Shown here one piece after another: positions 1 to 10,819 of a stretch of DNA of 64,000 nucleotides (position 1 is its first letter; each line of letters begins with the position of its first letter). The stretch covers positions 16,130,254 through 16,194,253 of the forward strand of contig NC_064555.1 in the NCBI RefSeq assembly GCF_023856365.1, written 5' to 3'. The DNA is from Brienomyrus brachyistius (Eukaryota; Chordata; Actinopteri; Osteoglossiformes; Mormyridae). The notes below the pieces were generated by a model. That model did not search any database, was not told where the DNA came from, and was given only the letters and a program-made list of their open reading frames with translations. The translations under genes and the position numbers were made by a program.

Positions 1-640
1 GGTTGGTAGATTGGTTAGACAGATACATTGTACTTTGTACATTCAAACTACAGAAAACAACTTTTAATAATCAGCAAATAATCCCATTACGGGTGAACTT
101 TAATAATATAGCCTGAGGACAGAGGACAGCAAAATGGCAACATTCAACAAATAAGTTTAGCAGAGATAAACAGAATAGAGGGAGGGAGGGGAGAGGAGGC
201 TGTAGAGTCATGAAGATATTTTCTTTCTCTCTCTTTTTCCCTTGCAAACACAAAGCGGGAACATACGGTCAAGGCCTGGAGGCTGTGATTTATACCTGGG
301 AGAAGAGTAGGCTGAGAGCTGCAATGGGCTGTAATGTAAATTGTTGCCGGGCATCTGCTGCTGTCCATAAAAGCCAGGGTGAGGCAAAGGTCTCAGGGAA
401 CTTAACAAATGGAGTGTGGGATAGGAGGAGGGCAGCCTCCCTGTCAGTCATCCCTCTCTTTCTCTGAGGATCTCTCTCACTCTCTCTCTCTCACTTTCCT
501 TCTCAGCTGCTGCCTGTTGATAATGCTGTATTGCCGGGACAGTGTGCTGCCTGTAATTTATAATCGCCTTCTCCCACTCTATGGATCTATGGCGTGTCCA
601 GACAAGCAGGAACGAGGCACGCCGTCCTCACGTCATTGCT
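1..640. other. Unassigned non-coding stretch
   Basis: No gene or recognisable repeat was seen. It contains a GGGA-rich patch near 178-198 and a CT-rich patch at about 463-505. Open frames on both strands are under 105 codons, overlap each other, and have no domain I recognise. A conserved regulatory element cannot be excluded by eye. Confidence 0.5.
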
Positions 641-653
641 CAGACTTCCTCTT

Positions 654-693
<40 letters not shown>
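654..693. repeat. (TG)n microsatellite
   Basis: About 40 bp of nearly pure TG dinucleotide. It creates the runs of Val/Cys and His/Thr in overlapping reading frames, which are therefore not evidence of coding. Confidence 0.95.
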
Positions 694-697
<4 letters not shown>

Positions 698-807
698 TAC
701 AGATTGATGAATGCACAGTTTAATCTCTGCCGGGACATCTTTGGCAAAAGCATTCATCCCCCAGTATTTGGGGGAGCTCAAAATCTCCAAAAATTGATTG
801 ATTGTTC

Positions 808-1390
808 ACTGCCTCAAGTGGAGGAGTTTAGGCATCTTGAGGTCTTGTTAATGAGTGAGGGAAGAAAGGGGCGGGAGATGGACAGGCGGATCGGTGCAGT
901 TTGGGCAGAGGTGAAGAGGAAGCCGAGGTGGAAGGTGAAACTCTCGATTTCCCAATCGATCTACGCTCCAACCCTCGCCTATGATCATGAGCTCTGGGCA
1001 GTGACCGGAGGCAGAAATGAGTTTCCTCCACAGGGTGGCTGGGCTCTCCCTTAGAAAGGGGGTGAGGAGTTTAGACATTCGAGAGGGACTAAGAGCAGAG
1101 CTGCAGTACCTCTGCATCAAAAGGAGCCAGTTGAGGTGGTACGGACATCTGTCTCGGATGCCTCCTGGATGACTCCCTGGGGAGGTGTTTTGGGCATGTC
1201 CCACTGGGAAGAGGCCCCTGGGGCAGACCAAAGACATGCTGGAGAGATTATATCCCTGGACTGGCCAGGGTTTGCCTTGGTATAGCCCTGGAGAAGCTGG
1301 AGGAAGTGGCTGGTGAGAGGAAGGTCTGGCCATCCCTGCTTACACTGCCGCCCCCACAACCCGACCCGGATTAGCGGTAAAGAGTGAATG
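808..1390 (+). mobile_element. 5'-truncated Rex3 (RTE) non-LTR retrotransposon fragment
   Basis: The sequence matches the 3' third of the Rex3 element at 20351-23263, in the opposite orientation. The frame reading LPQVEEF, then EMDRRIGA, then LSISQSIYAPTLAYDHELW is the region just after the reverse-transcriptase core. Downstream, in shifted frames, come the cognates of the C-terminal segment (SQLRW, then a GHL/RMPP-type stretch), and then the CCCGACCCGGATTAGCGG 3' end with a degenerate GAAT-type tail. Stops and frameshifts make it a dead copy. The 5' truncation is typical of target-primed reverse transcription. No clear TSD was found. Diverged relative to the 20-23 kb copy, so probably older. 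Confidence 0.88.
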
Positions 1391-1630
1391 AATAAATGAA
1401 ATTAAGATGGGAAGGTAAGCATGATTAGCAATAATGATGCATAATACAATCTGGAGACCAAATTCCCAATATCAAGTTCTGACAAGACAGTCCTATATTT
1501 GAAAAATCTTGCTTAGGGTCAGGGGCGATTCTAGGATTTTATTAAGATGAGGGGCATAAGAGAGACCATAATTCATACACAGGGACCAATATTATAATTA
1601 GCCAATTGTATGTCTTGAATTGGTGAGTGA
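1327..1630 (+). repeat. Arm A of a ~305-bp inverted duplication
   Basis: This arm is repeated in reverse complement at 4276-4592, with about ten substitutions by eye and a 12-bp GAAT length difference in the tail. It spans three unrelated parts: the last ~60 bp of the Rex3 fragment, ~130 bp of flanking DNA with no repeat identity I know, and the first ~110 bp of the hAT-like MITE at 1520. Because the homology crosses element boundaries, it is a copied segment rather than two independent insertions of one family, unless the composite is itself a dispersed repeat. Confidence 0.85.
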
Positions 1631-1700
1631 CAGGGGAGGGAGCAGCCTGGGAGCCAGTCAGATTTCATCTGGGACCAGTGCTCCTGTGACCCCGCCCCTG
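1520..1700 (+). mobile_element. hAT-like MITE, CAGGGGCG family
   Basis: The 181-bp unit is bounded by CAGGGGCG on the left and its exact reverse complement CGCCCCTG on the right, the short CAGGG-type terminus seen in hAT elements. It has no coding capacity. The flanking 8-mers do not match, so no TSD supports the ends. Related sequence occurs at 4276-4370 (partial, minus), 39456-39606 (plus) and 53139-53285 (minus), including the shared interior GGTGAGTGACAGGG and GGGGCCAATCAG-like blocks. hAT assignment is inference from termini only. Confidence 0.65.
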
Positions 1701-1818
1701 AATGCACCCCAGCTTAGTTTCATTCACAGTCCCCGCACTCTGTGTCTCTATTCATGCACTATACTATTTAAATTTGTTATATATCTTTAATAAAATCCTT
1801 GTGTCTTGTGCTGCTTAA

Positions 1819-1889
1819 GACAGGCTCCAGGCCCCCGTGTGACCTTGACCTAGATAAGCAATTACAGCATGCATGGACAGATGGGTGGA
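1819..1889 (+). repeat. Decayed SINE/LINE 3' end
   Basis: Matches the 3' portion of the SINE at 50634-50953: GACAGGCTCCAGGCCCCCG, then TAGATAAGC, then a degraded ATGGACAGATGGGTGG tail in place of (GGAT)n. The 5' part is missing. Confidence 0.65.
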
Positions 1890-1894
1890 GTTTC

Positions 1895-2182
1895 ATAATA
1901 AACTTATTGAGCTGATAGCAGAACTTGGTTTACAGCATCCCTAAATTAAATTGTAAAGATTTATGAAGCTTTATAGCTAGGTTTTAATAAGACTCTCAAA
2001 AAATTGATTGAAGTACGTAAAAAGTGGTATTGACCTATAGAGCAAAACATGTCAATTTGTTATTACAGCATTGCAAAATTATACTTTTGACAAGACAATT
2101 CCTATTAACTGCTCCAGAGGAAGAGCTCTGTGTGTGTATTACAGTGTGTTGTAGAATGGCGTCCCCACAACGATCCTAATAT
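1895..2182. other. Unassigned non-coding stretch
   Basis: AT-rich sequence with no recognised gene or repeat. Confidence 0.45.
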
Positions 2183-2183
2183 A

Positions 2184-2334
2184 GGTGTGCGTGTGTGTGT
2201 GTACGTGTGTGTGGGTGGATTAGGTTTATATTACATTGTAGGGACCAAATGTCCCCTACAATGTAATAAAAACCTGTTTTTTGACACTGTGGGGACTATT
2301 TTTCAAGTCCCCACAAAGATATAATTACAAACCT
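2184..2334. mobile_element. GGGGAC/GTCCCC inverted-repeat element, copy 1
   Basis: Begins with a TG-rich tract, then holds two nested palindromes: ATTACATTGTAGGGAC against its complement near 2230-2267, and GTGGGGAC / GTCCCCAC at about 2290-2316. It ends in TATAATTACAAACCTGTG next to a TG tract. The same GGGGACC...GGTCCCCA arrangement and the TTACAA-type edge occur at about 14890-15115 and 32333-32572, so this is a dispersed repeat. This copy has lost the CCCTAACC-like middle. No coding capacity; superfamily unknown. Confidence 0.65.
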
Positions 2335-2384
2335 GTGTGTGTGTGTGTGTCCATGTGTGTCTGGACACACACACACACACACAT
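2334..2384. repeat. (TG)n-(CA)n perfect hairpin
   Basis: A TG tract plus CCA (2335-2353) is followed by an 8-nt spacer and then TGG plus a CA tract (2362-2382). The two arms are exact complements over about 19 nt, so the strand can fold as a long perfect hairpin or extrude as a cruciform. It lies against the end of the GGGGAC element. Confidence 0.85.
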
Positions 2385-2389
2385 GATTT

Positions 2390-4270
2390 CACATCCAGGC
2401 CGATGCGTGTATGTAATACTGCCGGTGGGAAGCTGGGGGGGACGGGGGTTCTGAGTACTCTCAGTCTAGTCCATTCTCTCTCTGACTTCGCTGCTCCCAG
2501 TGCTGTTCCACGGCCTGTGATTATATTTGCGCAGCACTGTGTATTGCAGGATGCACTCCATAATCTTAATGGAAGGCACTTTTTCTGTGTACTGTTGCAC
2601 ATTTTCTCCCCCTCGTCAAATGCTATTAAAGCCTGTCCAAGGAGAAAGGAGGGAAGAGGCGAAGAAAAGAAAAAGGAAAAAAAATAAAACCCAAAAAGGT
2701 TGCTTCATGACTCCGCCGGCGTGCGCTCTTAAAGACGGGCAGCTTCCGCAGAATTCACGGCTTTTTCTGAGCCTCCAGCTCTGCCCTACAGGCCAGGAAG
2801 TGTGCAGCCTCTCATCCCCGTCTTCCTTCCGCAAGGTAATGCACGCGGCATGAGGCCGGGAACATCACCTCAGTCTAGCGCATGTTCCACATCCCCCCTG
2901 GAATACAACGGGAAATGTTTTTAAGCGTCCTACTGGCTAAGGTGTCTCTCAAAAACAGCACGCCCCCCCACCCCCACGGCCCGCAACGAGCACACAGCTG
3001 CACTCTACACTGAACGGCAAAAATACGAAAGAGACAAGACTAATACAGGAATAACAACAACAACTTGAAGAACATCCATCCTATGTTGAAGCCCAAACAG
3101 TCATGTTACATGCTGACCAAAGATTTATATGAGACTATATAAATAGGAAATAGTCCTGGTCGCAGGAAATATTTCTAAATTGGCAAGAGATGAATAAGTA
3201 ATATACCTTTTCCCGAGATCCAAAAGATAACCGACATTTTCATTTCCTTTATATGGGTGCTATTTTGGCTACTTGATATACAATAAAATGTGTGTCTTGG
3301 CTGATTTCCAGATTGAACTGATTGTTCTTGCCCCTAAACTCTAATACATGGTGTTGCCGCCATCGCAACAAACAGAAGCGATTCTGCCCTCTGACGCAAT
3401 AATCCTGAAGGCCAGGGAATCCAAACCCAGATCGTTATGCAGGCCGTGATCTCGAAGACGCTTGCCTCTGCAAACTGAGGGAGGATTTAGCATTGCTTTG
3501 TTAAGCTAGTTTTAATAAGGCAAAGGAGTTTAGGCACAAAGTTAAATATTAGTCCTGTTGAGTGTGATTCTCAAGAGCGGAAACCTCCAGTGGGAAGGAT
3601 CATGTGAAAAAGGGCAGAGGCTTAACCTGTCAGCTATAGCAGCTTGGGATGTGCACTGCTGACCATGAGGTTGCCGGATCACATCCCATGAGAGTTTTGA
3701 GGTGCTTAATTCAAATTCTTTCAGCAAAAACATCCAGCTTTGTAAAAAGCGTAAAAGTGTGTAACGTTAGGCTGGCGGAGTTCCGTTGATTAATAAGGTC
3801 GTCTGAGGCTACATTCAACCAAAGTGTCAGCTTGTGCCGGAGCTGCGGCTTTGGACAACATGCCAAGTGGGAGGCAATCTGGTTTAATTCTACTTATCAC
3901 ACAGGCCCACTTTTCGAAAGGTCCTTGGTGCGGTTTAATACAATAACCGCACTTTCCGGAATGCGGTGATCGCTTGTTTTCTGCCCCTGTGCTCGTTTAA
4001 TTCCTTATTGATTGAAATGTCTAAAGTTAAAGCCAGCATGTAGCTCTTTGCTTTCCATTTCCTTCTAGACCTGTCTGTTCCACCCAGCCACTCACACTGC
4101 CCTGTTGCAGAGCATGGTAGGATCAAGCCGGCGAGGAACACACCAGTCAGGCTTTACTGCTTTCACTGGTTCAACGGCTGCATCCCTCTCTTATAGCTGA
4201 ACTCCTGAACGTTACATCTGTTATATGGTACCACGAGTACGTCACGTTTGATTACTCATCGGGAGGAGGA
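2390..4270. other. Unassigned non-coding stretch
   Basis: No gene or clear repeat. A 3340-3500 block is relatively GC-rich and open on the minus strand but matches no protein I know. A C-rich run sits near 2963-2980. A faint tRNA B-box-like GAGGTTGCCGGATC string occurs near 3668, too weak to call a SINE. Confidence 0.4.
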
Positions 4271-4275
4271 GTCAC

Positions 4276-4592
4276 TCACTCACCAATTCAAGACATACAA
4301 TTGGCTAATTATAATATTGGTCCCTGTGTATGAATTATGGTCTCTCTTATGCCCCTTGTCTTAATAAAATCCTAGAATCGCCTCAGACCCTAAGCAAGAT
4401 TTTTCAAATATAGGACTGTCTTGTCAGAACTTGATATTGGGAATTTGGTCTCCAGAGTGTATTATGCATCATTATTGCTAATCATGCTTACCTTCCCATC
4501 TTAATTTCATTCATTCATTCATTTATTCATTCACTCTCTACCGCTAATCCGGGTCGGGTTGTGAGGGCAGCAGTGTAAGCAGGGACGGCCAT
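4276..4592 (-). repeat. Arm B of the inverted duplication
   Basis: Reverse complement of 1327-1630. It contains part of the hAT-like MITE (here GAGGCG instead of GGGGCG at the terminus), the same non-repeat flank, an expanded ATTC tail (about 4507-4534) and only about 60 bp of Rex3 3' end before homology stops near 4592. The severe 5' truncation of the Rex3 part, with retention of sequence downstream of its tail, is what a 3'-transduced Rex3 copy would look like. A DNA-level inverted duplication is the simpler alternative. No TSD found at the ends. Confidence 0.8.
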
Positions 4593-4599
4593 AAGACAA

Positions 4600-7500
4600 A
4601 CATCGTCTATTTCAAAAATATAAGAACACGGAAGGAAGGATACAACAGGAAAGCATTAGGAGAGCAAAGGAAACAAGTATAGAAACTTTTCTATTTCCGC
4701 TTTTTAACTGAAATACATAATATTGGAAAAGTCCACCTTCACCTCCATATAGCTTAAAGCTCTGATGATCCTGACCTGCTTGAAATAGCACAATGCTGGA
4801 TATATTTAGCTGGGGAGATAATTATGAGTTCATGCTTAATGTCTGTAACTATCACCTGTCAAATCAGAGGTGAAATTGAACTCTGATTGGAAACCATAGT
4901 TCATCAAATTATTTTAAATTAGACCCAGACATACGGATGCACGCAATTCTATGCTTCTGTATTAGTAATCTGGTTTGGTTCCGGCTACAGTCTATACAAC
5001 TCCAAAGTTACCAATGTGTTATGCATAAAAATGCTTAAAGATTGCAGCTGAATCGTAATTTACGCATTGCAATGCTGTTAAAAGTACAGACATGCAGCTG
5101 CTGGGCTTCTCCTCTGGATTTCCCTCCTCTTCAACTGACAGCGAATTGTGTTTCCATTGTCCAAGTCATAATCTATATCATAAAAACAAACAAACAAATA
5201 ATACAAATGATAAAACTTGGTGAAAGGATCATTTAATAACCCTTAGTGGAGGACACAGAATGGAGATGGTACCCATAATTCTATCAGTGTTTGTTACTGA
5301 AGATTTAGGGAAAAGCTCCATCATTTACAAAGGATTTTATTATTCATCAGTGAAGCCACAGCTATTGGTTAAATTCCCCATAAAAAAAATACAACTAAAT
5401 TGAACTAATGGAGTGGACACTTCATAGCCTGTTTGCTTTTCCTACTCGTTCTTTGCCAAACTCGCTCAGCTTTTCGCTGCTTTTGCATCCAGGTCCTTCT
5501 ACGGCTGATTTACGATTCATTTCCTGTCACCCTCTTTTTTCTGTCTGTAAGAACCGGAAAAGATGTGGAAATATGAGCTGGCATGATGTACCCCTCGGAG
5601 TTGGCTATGATTGGTCCAGAGCAGAGATAATGAGCATTCATCTGCACAGCATTCAATCACGAGGGCGTCCACTGTGCCCTATCGACAGCAGCTCCATGTT
5701 CACGCTTATCTCATTGTGGGCTAGGAATGAACAGCAGGGGGACCCCATAATATAATTACTGTGCTGAGGCAAGCTCTTCTGAATCCATCACAAGCCCAGT
5801 TACCCCCCAGTGTGCCCAAAACCCAGCAAAAGTGTGATAAGATTTCTTATTTTTTTATACAGTGCAAGGACTGTGAATTACAGAATGAAAAATGTCAGCA
5901 GTGATGCAGCCCTTCAGGGACAGGGGACCCAGGTGGGAGAGACTGGGGACGCTCAGTTCCAGCTGGGATTTTCCTCTGGTCACTTTCCACCAATTAGGTC
6001 CACCTTCAAGGAAAAGAAAATATCCACCAAGTTGAACATAGAGTTAGTTTAACATGTCAAAAAAACAACTTTTTTTTTCTCATGGAGGGCTATTATTTTG
6101 CAGTGAAAATCCAGAGTTAAGGCCAAGTCAGTCCTACAGTATTATATCTGCAAGATGATTTATCTTGAGTAAACCTTGATGGTAGTGAAATGCTCAAAAG
6201 AACTGCATCAATGAGGTGTACTAAGAATGTCCAGACGTTAAAAACAACCGGTTAAGTTGATAGATGCAGTTACTTCCTGAGGTGTCGGCACAATGCAGAA
6301 GTTAGGCCGTACTTCAGTGACAGTGCATAAGCGGACACTACCTTCCATATCACTGACCATTGCTCATGGAAGACTAATGAGGTGTAGGTGATGTGGCAGG
6401 AATGTCTGAGCTCTTAACTTTGGCTGGTCAAGAGGGACGATTATGGGTGGATCTCTTCAGGAAGTAAACGGCTGTTGACAGGCTGATGCAGCCCACAGCC
6501 TGCAGATCTGCTCTGCTGACACTTGATTCTCCCCACACTTACTGTTGAGGCTCTTTATCTCAAGCACCCAGGTTCATGATCCAGCACTCTGGTACTCTTG
6601 GAAAGAACAGTGATCGTTTTGCCATTTCACCCCATTCCTGCCCTTATTCACTGAACAAGGGAGGGAGAAAAAAACACAAAGACCAGGCAAACTCACAGCC
6701 GGTTTCCATTCTGAAATCGTTTTAAAATATGAAAAAAAAAATTCTACAGAAGGAGTATTTAGAATTTTTAGAATGTCTCCCAGATCTTAAACTTTGACTT
6801 TGGAAGGTTAAATAACAACTTCTGAAAAGCCACAGTTCTCCAAGAATGACTTTAAGTGAAGTAAACATGAGCATTTTCAAGCCGTCTCACTCGAAATGTG
6901 ACCAGTTCAAGCCCAGTGCGTGTGTTCACTCCCAATTGTATAAGAGGGATTTGGTTGTAGTTCCCTCACCACCATCAGTAATGGTTTGTGATCACATAAA
7001 CACAACTAGACATTGATTTGCGCTTGTTTAATTTTCTCTCCCTTGGAAGAATCAAACTTTTTGCTTTCTATTGAGTCAGCAACAAAGCAAACTCAATTAA
7101 AACGCAAACTGGTGACAATCAGCAAAACTTGCGGATGTGGAGGAACTCTGGACGGATTACAAAACCGAAATCCTTATCTGCAGTACAGACAAAAGCAAGG
7201 AGGCGTAAGGATCTGACATGACTGACCCTAATAAACGACATGGCTATGGGCTGCCACACACTCGTGTCAAGTGCCTCACAGCAACGCTGTAGTGAAAGGC
7301 GCTATATAAAAATATACTGAACTGCATTAATAGTGGAAGTTCCACGTGAACTTCACTGAAGTTATAGCGCAAGGGAGGTTTATATAATGGGAGTGCTCTG
7401 TATTATGGCAGGAGAGGAAAAGTAGGGGAGAGAAAGGAGAAAAGCTTCACTTTTGGCAGCTAAACCAAACAGATTGTAATGTTGTATGATCTGTAAATAG

Positions 7501-8570
7501 AGATACAGTATTTAGAAGGAAAACATATAACCAAAAACAACATGTTAATCCATAATAGTTCTTCAATGATGCGTAGAGTTACGACATAAGCCAGAACTTT
7601 CAAAGTGGACTCCAGGCAAGGGTAGAGGGACCAGGCATAAACCAAACACACTGGTCTCTTAAAGGGATTGTTTTTTTGGTCAAAAGTCTAAACTCAAGCT
7701 CATGCCACATGTCTAAAAGGAGAAGTGGAATTTGCAAGGCTAATGTCAGTGTTATCCCTACTAAGACTCTCCCGATTCTCAGCAACATCTGCTGGTAAAG
7801 CGTAGAGGATGAATATTCTGTCCCCTGGATCAACCCCCCTCTCTGCTTCGCAGCTCAATTTCAATTCAATTTCAAGGTGCTCTATTGGCACGCCACAAGG
7901 TAGGGTTATAAAAGCCGTGCGGGAAGACAACAAGCCCAAACGACATATAATAACGCAAATAAAGACTGACAAGCTTGTGAAAAAAGTTACAAATAAAAAA
8001 GTTGCAAAAAAAAAACAGTATGAGTAAAAAATGCAAGTCGCATGTGAGTAAGAATATCCTTGTATTACCAATCTGTCTCATTGTATCCTGAAGTAGATGT
8101 TAAGCGCAGCTTGTTTTAATTATGCTTAGCATGGTGCACATACAGGGCTTGCTAGACCTGCTCACCTTGCCCACTACCTGCTGTACAAAAGCCGCGGTGC
8201 AGTTAGGTGCAGCCAAATCTGATGTCCCTAACGAGGATGGGTGTTGGGTCCAGGTAATTGGTTGAAAAGGTCTCAGACAGCAGACTCTCACCAGATGACT
8301 GTACCTAACACCCACTTTGCGGCCAGCAAGGGTCTCTGGGGGGACTTATCAAGGCGACAAACAACTGTACAAATGCTGCCTGCTGCTGGAACCTTCTGTA
8401 CTGCTTCCATGGCATCACCCTTCTCCTGATTGGCTTCCTCCTGCATGCATGATATCCATGTAATAGAAACAGATACTATAGTTACTACATTTTTGCTTTA
8501 TATGCTATTTGCATAAGTACAGGCACATTGTAATGCTTCTTTTAAAATATCCCATCATGCAGTCCTTTGA
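4600..8570. other. Unassigned non-coding stretch
   Basis: About 4 kb without an assigned element. An AAAC run is at 5182-5200. A 115-codon plus frame at 5408-5755 has no recognisable domain. GGCGCTATATAAA near 7290 and a TTCAATTCAATTTCAA string near 7858 resemble tail fragments of common fish repeats, too short to assign. Long A/T runs occur at 6058-6080 and 8006-8014. Confidence 0.4.
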
Positions 8571-8574
8571 GACA

Positions 8575-8591
8575 AACACACACACACACAT
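8575..8591. repeat. Short (CA)n tract
   Basis: About eight CA repeats directly upstream of the Tc1 terminus. Confidence 0.85.
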
Positions 8592-8598
8592 AAGAAGG

Positions 8599-9130
8599 AC
8601 CTGTCAAAAGTCTGGACACACCTTCCCATAGAGAGGTTTACTTGCAGAATATTTGTAAATATATTAGGTTTATTTTAGAATAATTATAAAAAAAATCAAA
8701 CCTGTAAAATAACATATATGGAATTATGCATTGACCTAAAAAGTAATAATTAAATGGGAAAAAAATTATTTGGGGAGAGGAGGGCTGCTCTTTGGGTTGG
8801 GACGTAGAAGGTTAAAACCCCTTGGTCAGCAGAGTGAGCCCCCCACTGGACCCTTGAACAAGCCCCCTAACCCCAATTGCTTCAGGGACTGGGTGCCCCT
8901 ACATTCTCCACTATGCTAGTTCCATGAGGTGGCCTCCTGGGATGCTTTTCCAGCTGTCCTGAGGTTGCACATTTAAGCTGAGCACTAGTTGGCTGATTTT
9001 CATTTACTCTCTGGTCAAACTCCCCCAAAAAGCTGTCCTATCGTGTTTAAGTCAGGTGACCAGATCACATTATGCGACACTGTCATTCTCCTTTGTAGGC
9101 AGCTTTGCCCAAACTTTTGACTGGTAGTGC
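8599..9130 (-). mobile_element. Tc1/mariner relic, minus orientation, split by a SINE
   Basis: The left terminus reads ACCTGTCAAAAGTCTGGACA and the right terminus CCAAACTTTTGACTGGTAGT. These are imperfect inverted repeats of the fish Tc1 family whose ends carry CAAAAGTTTGGACAC. Inside, 8915-9100 is antisense to the C-terminal part of a Tc1-type transposase gene (cognate of the segment seen in sense at 62210-62520). The rest of the transposase is deleted and stops interrupt what remains. A SINE-like insert at 8772-8915 separates the left inverted-repeat region from the coding remnant. Non-autonomous and dead; family assignment is from memory of fish Tc1 sequences. Confidence 0.8.
8772..8915 (+). 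mobile_element. tRNA-derived SINE-like repeat, family B, inside Tc1
   Basis: Contains GGTTAAAACCCC (degenerate B-box region), CAGAGTGAG, then CCCTTGAACAAGCCCCCTAACCCC and AATTGCTTCAGGGACTGG. These blocks recur, usually antisense, at 9187-9345, 31610-31750, 38390-38490 and 60818-60935. Its position between two parts of the Tc1 relic shows it arrived after the Tc1 element. Confidence 0.65.
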
Positions 9131-9186
9131 ATATATAGCTGAGAGTGAAGTTTGAGGTCCTAGTGCAGTCAGACCATTTATCTGCC

Positions 9187-9345
9187 CCCCCCCCCCTTCA
9201 TGTTGGGGGTTACGGGCGCTGCTCAGGGGCCCAGTGGACACAAGACTATTCAGCCAAGGATGGGATGCAAACTGGCAACCGCCCAATCACAAGCATTAAG
9301 GCCAAACCAACTCAGCCACACACTGCCCCCATAATTGGACATAGT
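9187..9345 (-). mobile_element. SINE-like family B fragment
   Basis: Antisense copy: a C homopolymer, then GGGGTTACGGGCGCTGCTCA, GGGGCCCAGTGG, and a reversed tRNA-like head (GGATGGGATGCAAACTGGCA). Diverged; no TSD seen. Confidence 0.55.
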
Positions 9346-9349
9346 TGCC

Positions 9350-10680
9350 TATGGTTACCCTTTGACCTCATGCAATACTCTTGTTGTCAGGTAACAGATT
9401 GCATCTTGCAGAATTCTGATCTACCATTAAACAAAAACTTTTTCCAATATGACAAGAACAAACTATGGGTATCCAGCTCATGTTTTTACACATATTGCTG
9501 ATTAAGCTAACCAAGTAGTAAAATAGAAATATGCACACTCAAAGGGCAACCACAACTAGGAATGAATAAAGGCTAACCTAAAGGCACTTGATGTATGTTG
9601 AGGATGTACATTATGCTGAAAATGAATCATTTGTGGGAAGAAATTTATTGTCCAAAAGAAGCTACTGCCTTTTCCCTACCACTTCAGTTGATATTTCATA
9701 TTAATGCCCTTTGAATTCCACAACAGATCTGACAGCAGTTTTCTGGTGGTACCACAAATAATGTCCATTCAGGTCCTGGTATTTACAAATTACCCAGCAG
9801 GCACATGCCTGGGCTCAGTCTAACAAAGCCCAAGAGAGTCTCCAATTTCCAACTACAAGGCCCAGTGAGTAAATTACCCTTTAATTTTCCTGCGTTTCTG
9901 GGCAGTGCCTGTTTTGTATAATAACTGGATCATGGTTGATCCCCCTGCCAGTCTAATTAAATTAGAAAAGGAGCAGTAGACTCACACCCAAATAGGATGC
10001 AGCGTTTGAGCGAGACCCTCTTTTTATAACGGAGTCTCTCCCTTGCTGTTTGCTGGGCTTCTTCCTCTTCAGGATGCCTCATCATTAGCAGAAATGGCGG
10101 TTTCCATGAAACTAGCCAGGCATCTCAGCTTTAAGGCTTCAGCCTCACACCGAGAAGCCGAAAGCAAAAGTGACATGTTCTCTGTACATGTGTGTGTTTT
10201 CCTCTAGAATAATAACAATAATAAAAAACTGGGTAAGACAACGAAATGCTGTGGTGCAATAAAACACCCTGGTTTGTGGTGGTGGGGTAGCTGCCACAGA
10301 TTGATGTGTTTGTTTTGCCTTTGTTTGCCGCCATGCTTTGTCTGGTGTCGTTACGTAGCGGCAAAGACGCGGAGCTTTGATGGGGATGAATGGCCCAGTC
10401 TGCAGGCATCTGTCATGTTGTGACACACGAGTCATTGCAAAACCACGGGAATGGGGATTTTGCAGGGGGAGCCGGCAGATTCGTACAACCTTGTAGATGT
10501 ATGGTCGGTGTTTGTGAAGGTGGAGCTTTTGGGTGGAGGCCAGATCTGCAGGATCAGAGCCTTTTTATTCTGGGTAAATGTGCAGAATGTCAAGACTGAC
10601 ACGCTGTCAGGCCGGTTGTAATGCCCATAAGCAGGCCCATGTATGAGGTGACGTTTTATTGATAAAGTGTTTTTCATATT
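9350..10680. other. Unassigned non-coding stretch
   Basis: No gene or assigned repeat seen. The open frames around 10131-10599 overlap on both strands and carry no recognised domain. Confidence 0.4.
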
Positions 10681-10684
10681 TGTC

Positions 10685-10815
10685 GCCATTAAATTACCCA
10701 TCCACCCATTCATCAAACCTTTTCTACACACTTGTCTTATGCAGTCATAGAGGTTTAGAATCTATTCCAGAAGGAAGGGAATAACCCAGGACGGGGCACC
10801 GACCCATTGCAGATC
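10685..10815 (-). mobile_element. SINE family A, 3' fragment, antisense
   Basis: Reads, in reverse, as the 3' half of the SINE at 50634-50953: a degraded CATCCACCCATTCATC tail, then the antisense of ATAAGCGG, then GGAAGGGAATAACCCAGGA and CGGGGCACCGACCCATTGCA. 5' half missing. Confidence 0.7.
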
Positions 10816-10819
10816 TAGA

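Noticed and set aside
848..1333. 161-codon minus-strand open frame
   Set aside because: Antisense of the truncated Rex3 fragment at 808-1390.
5408..5755. 115-codon plus frame as a gene
   Set aside because: No domain, no signal peptide of convincing form, no repeats or splice signals supporting it.
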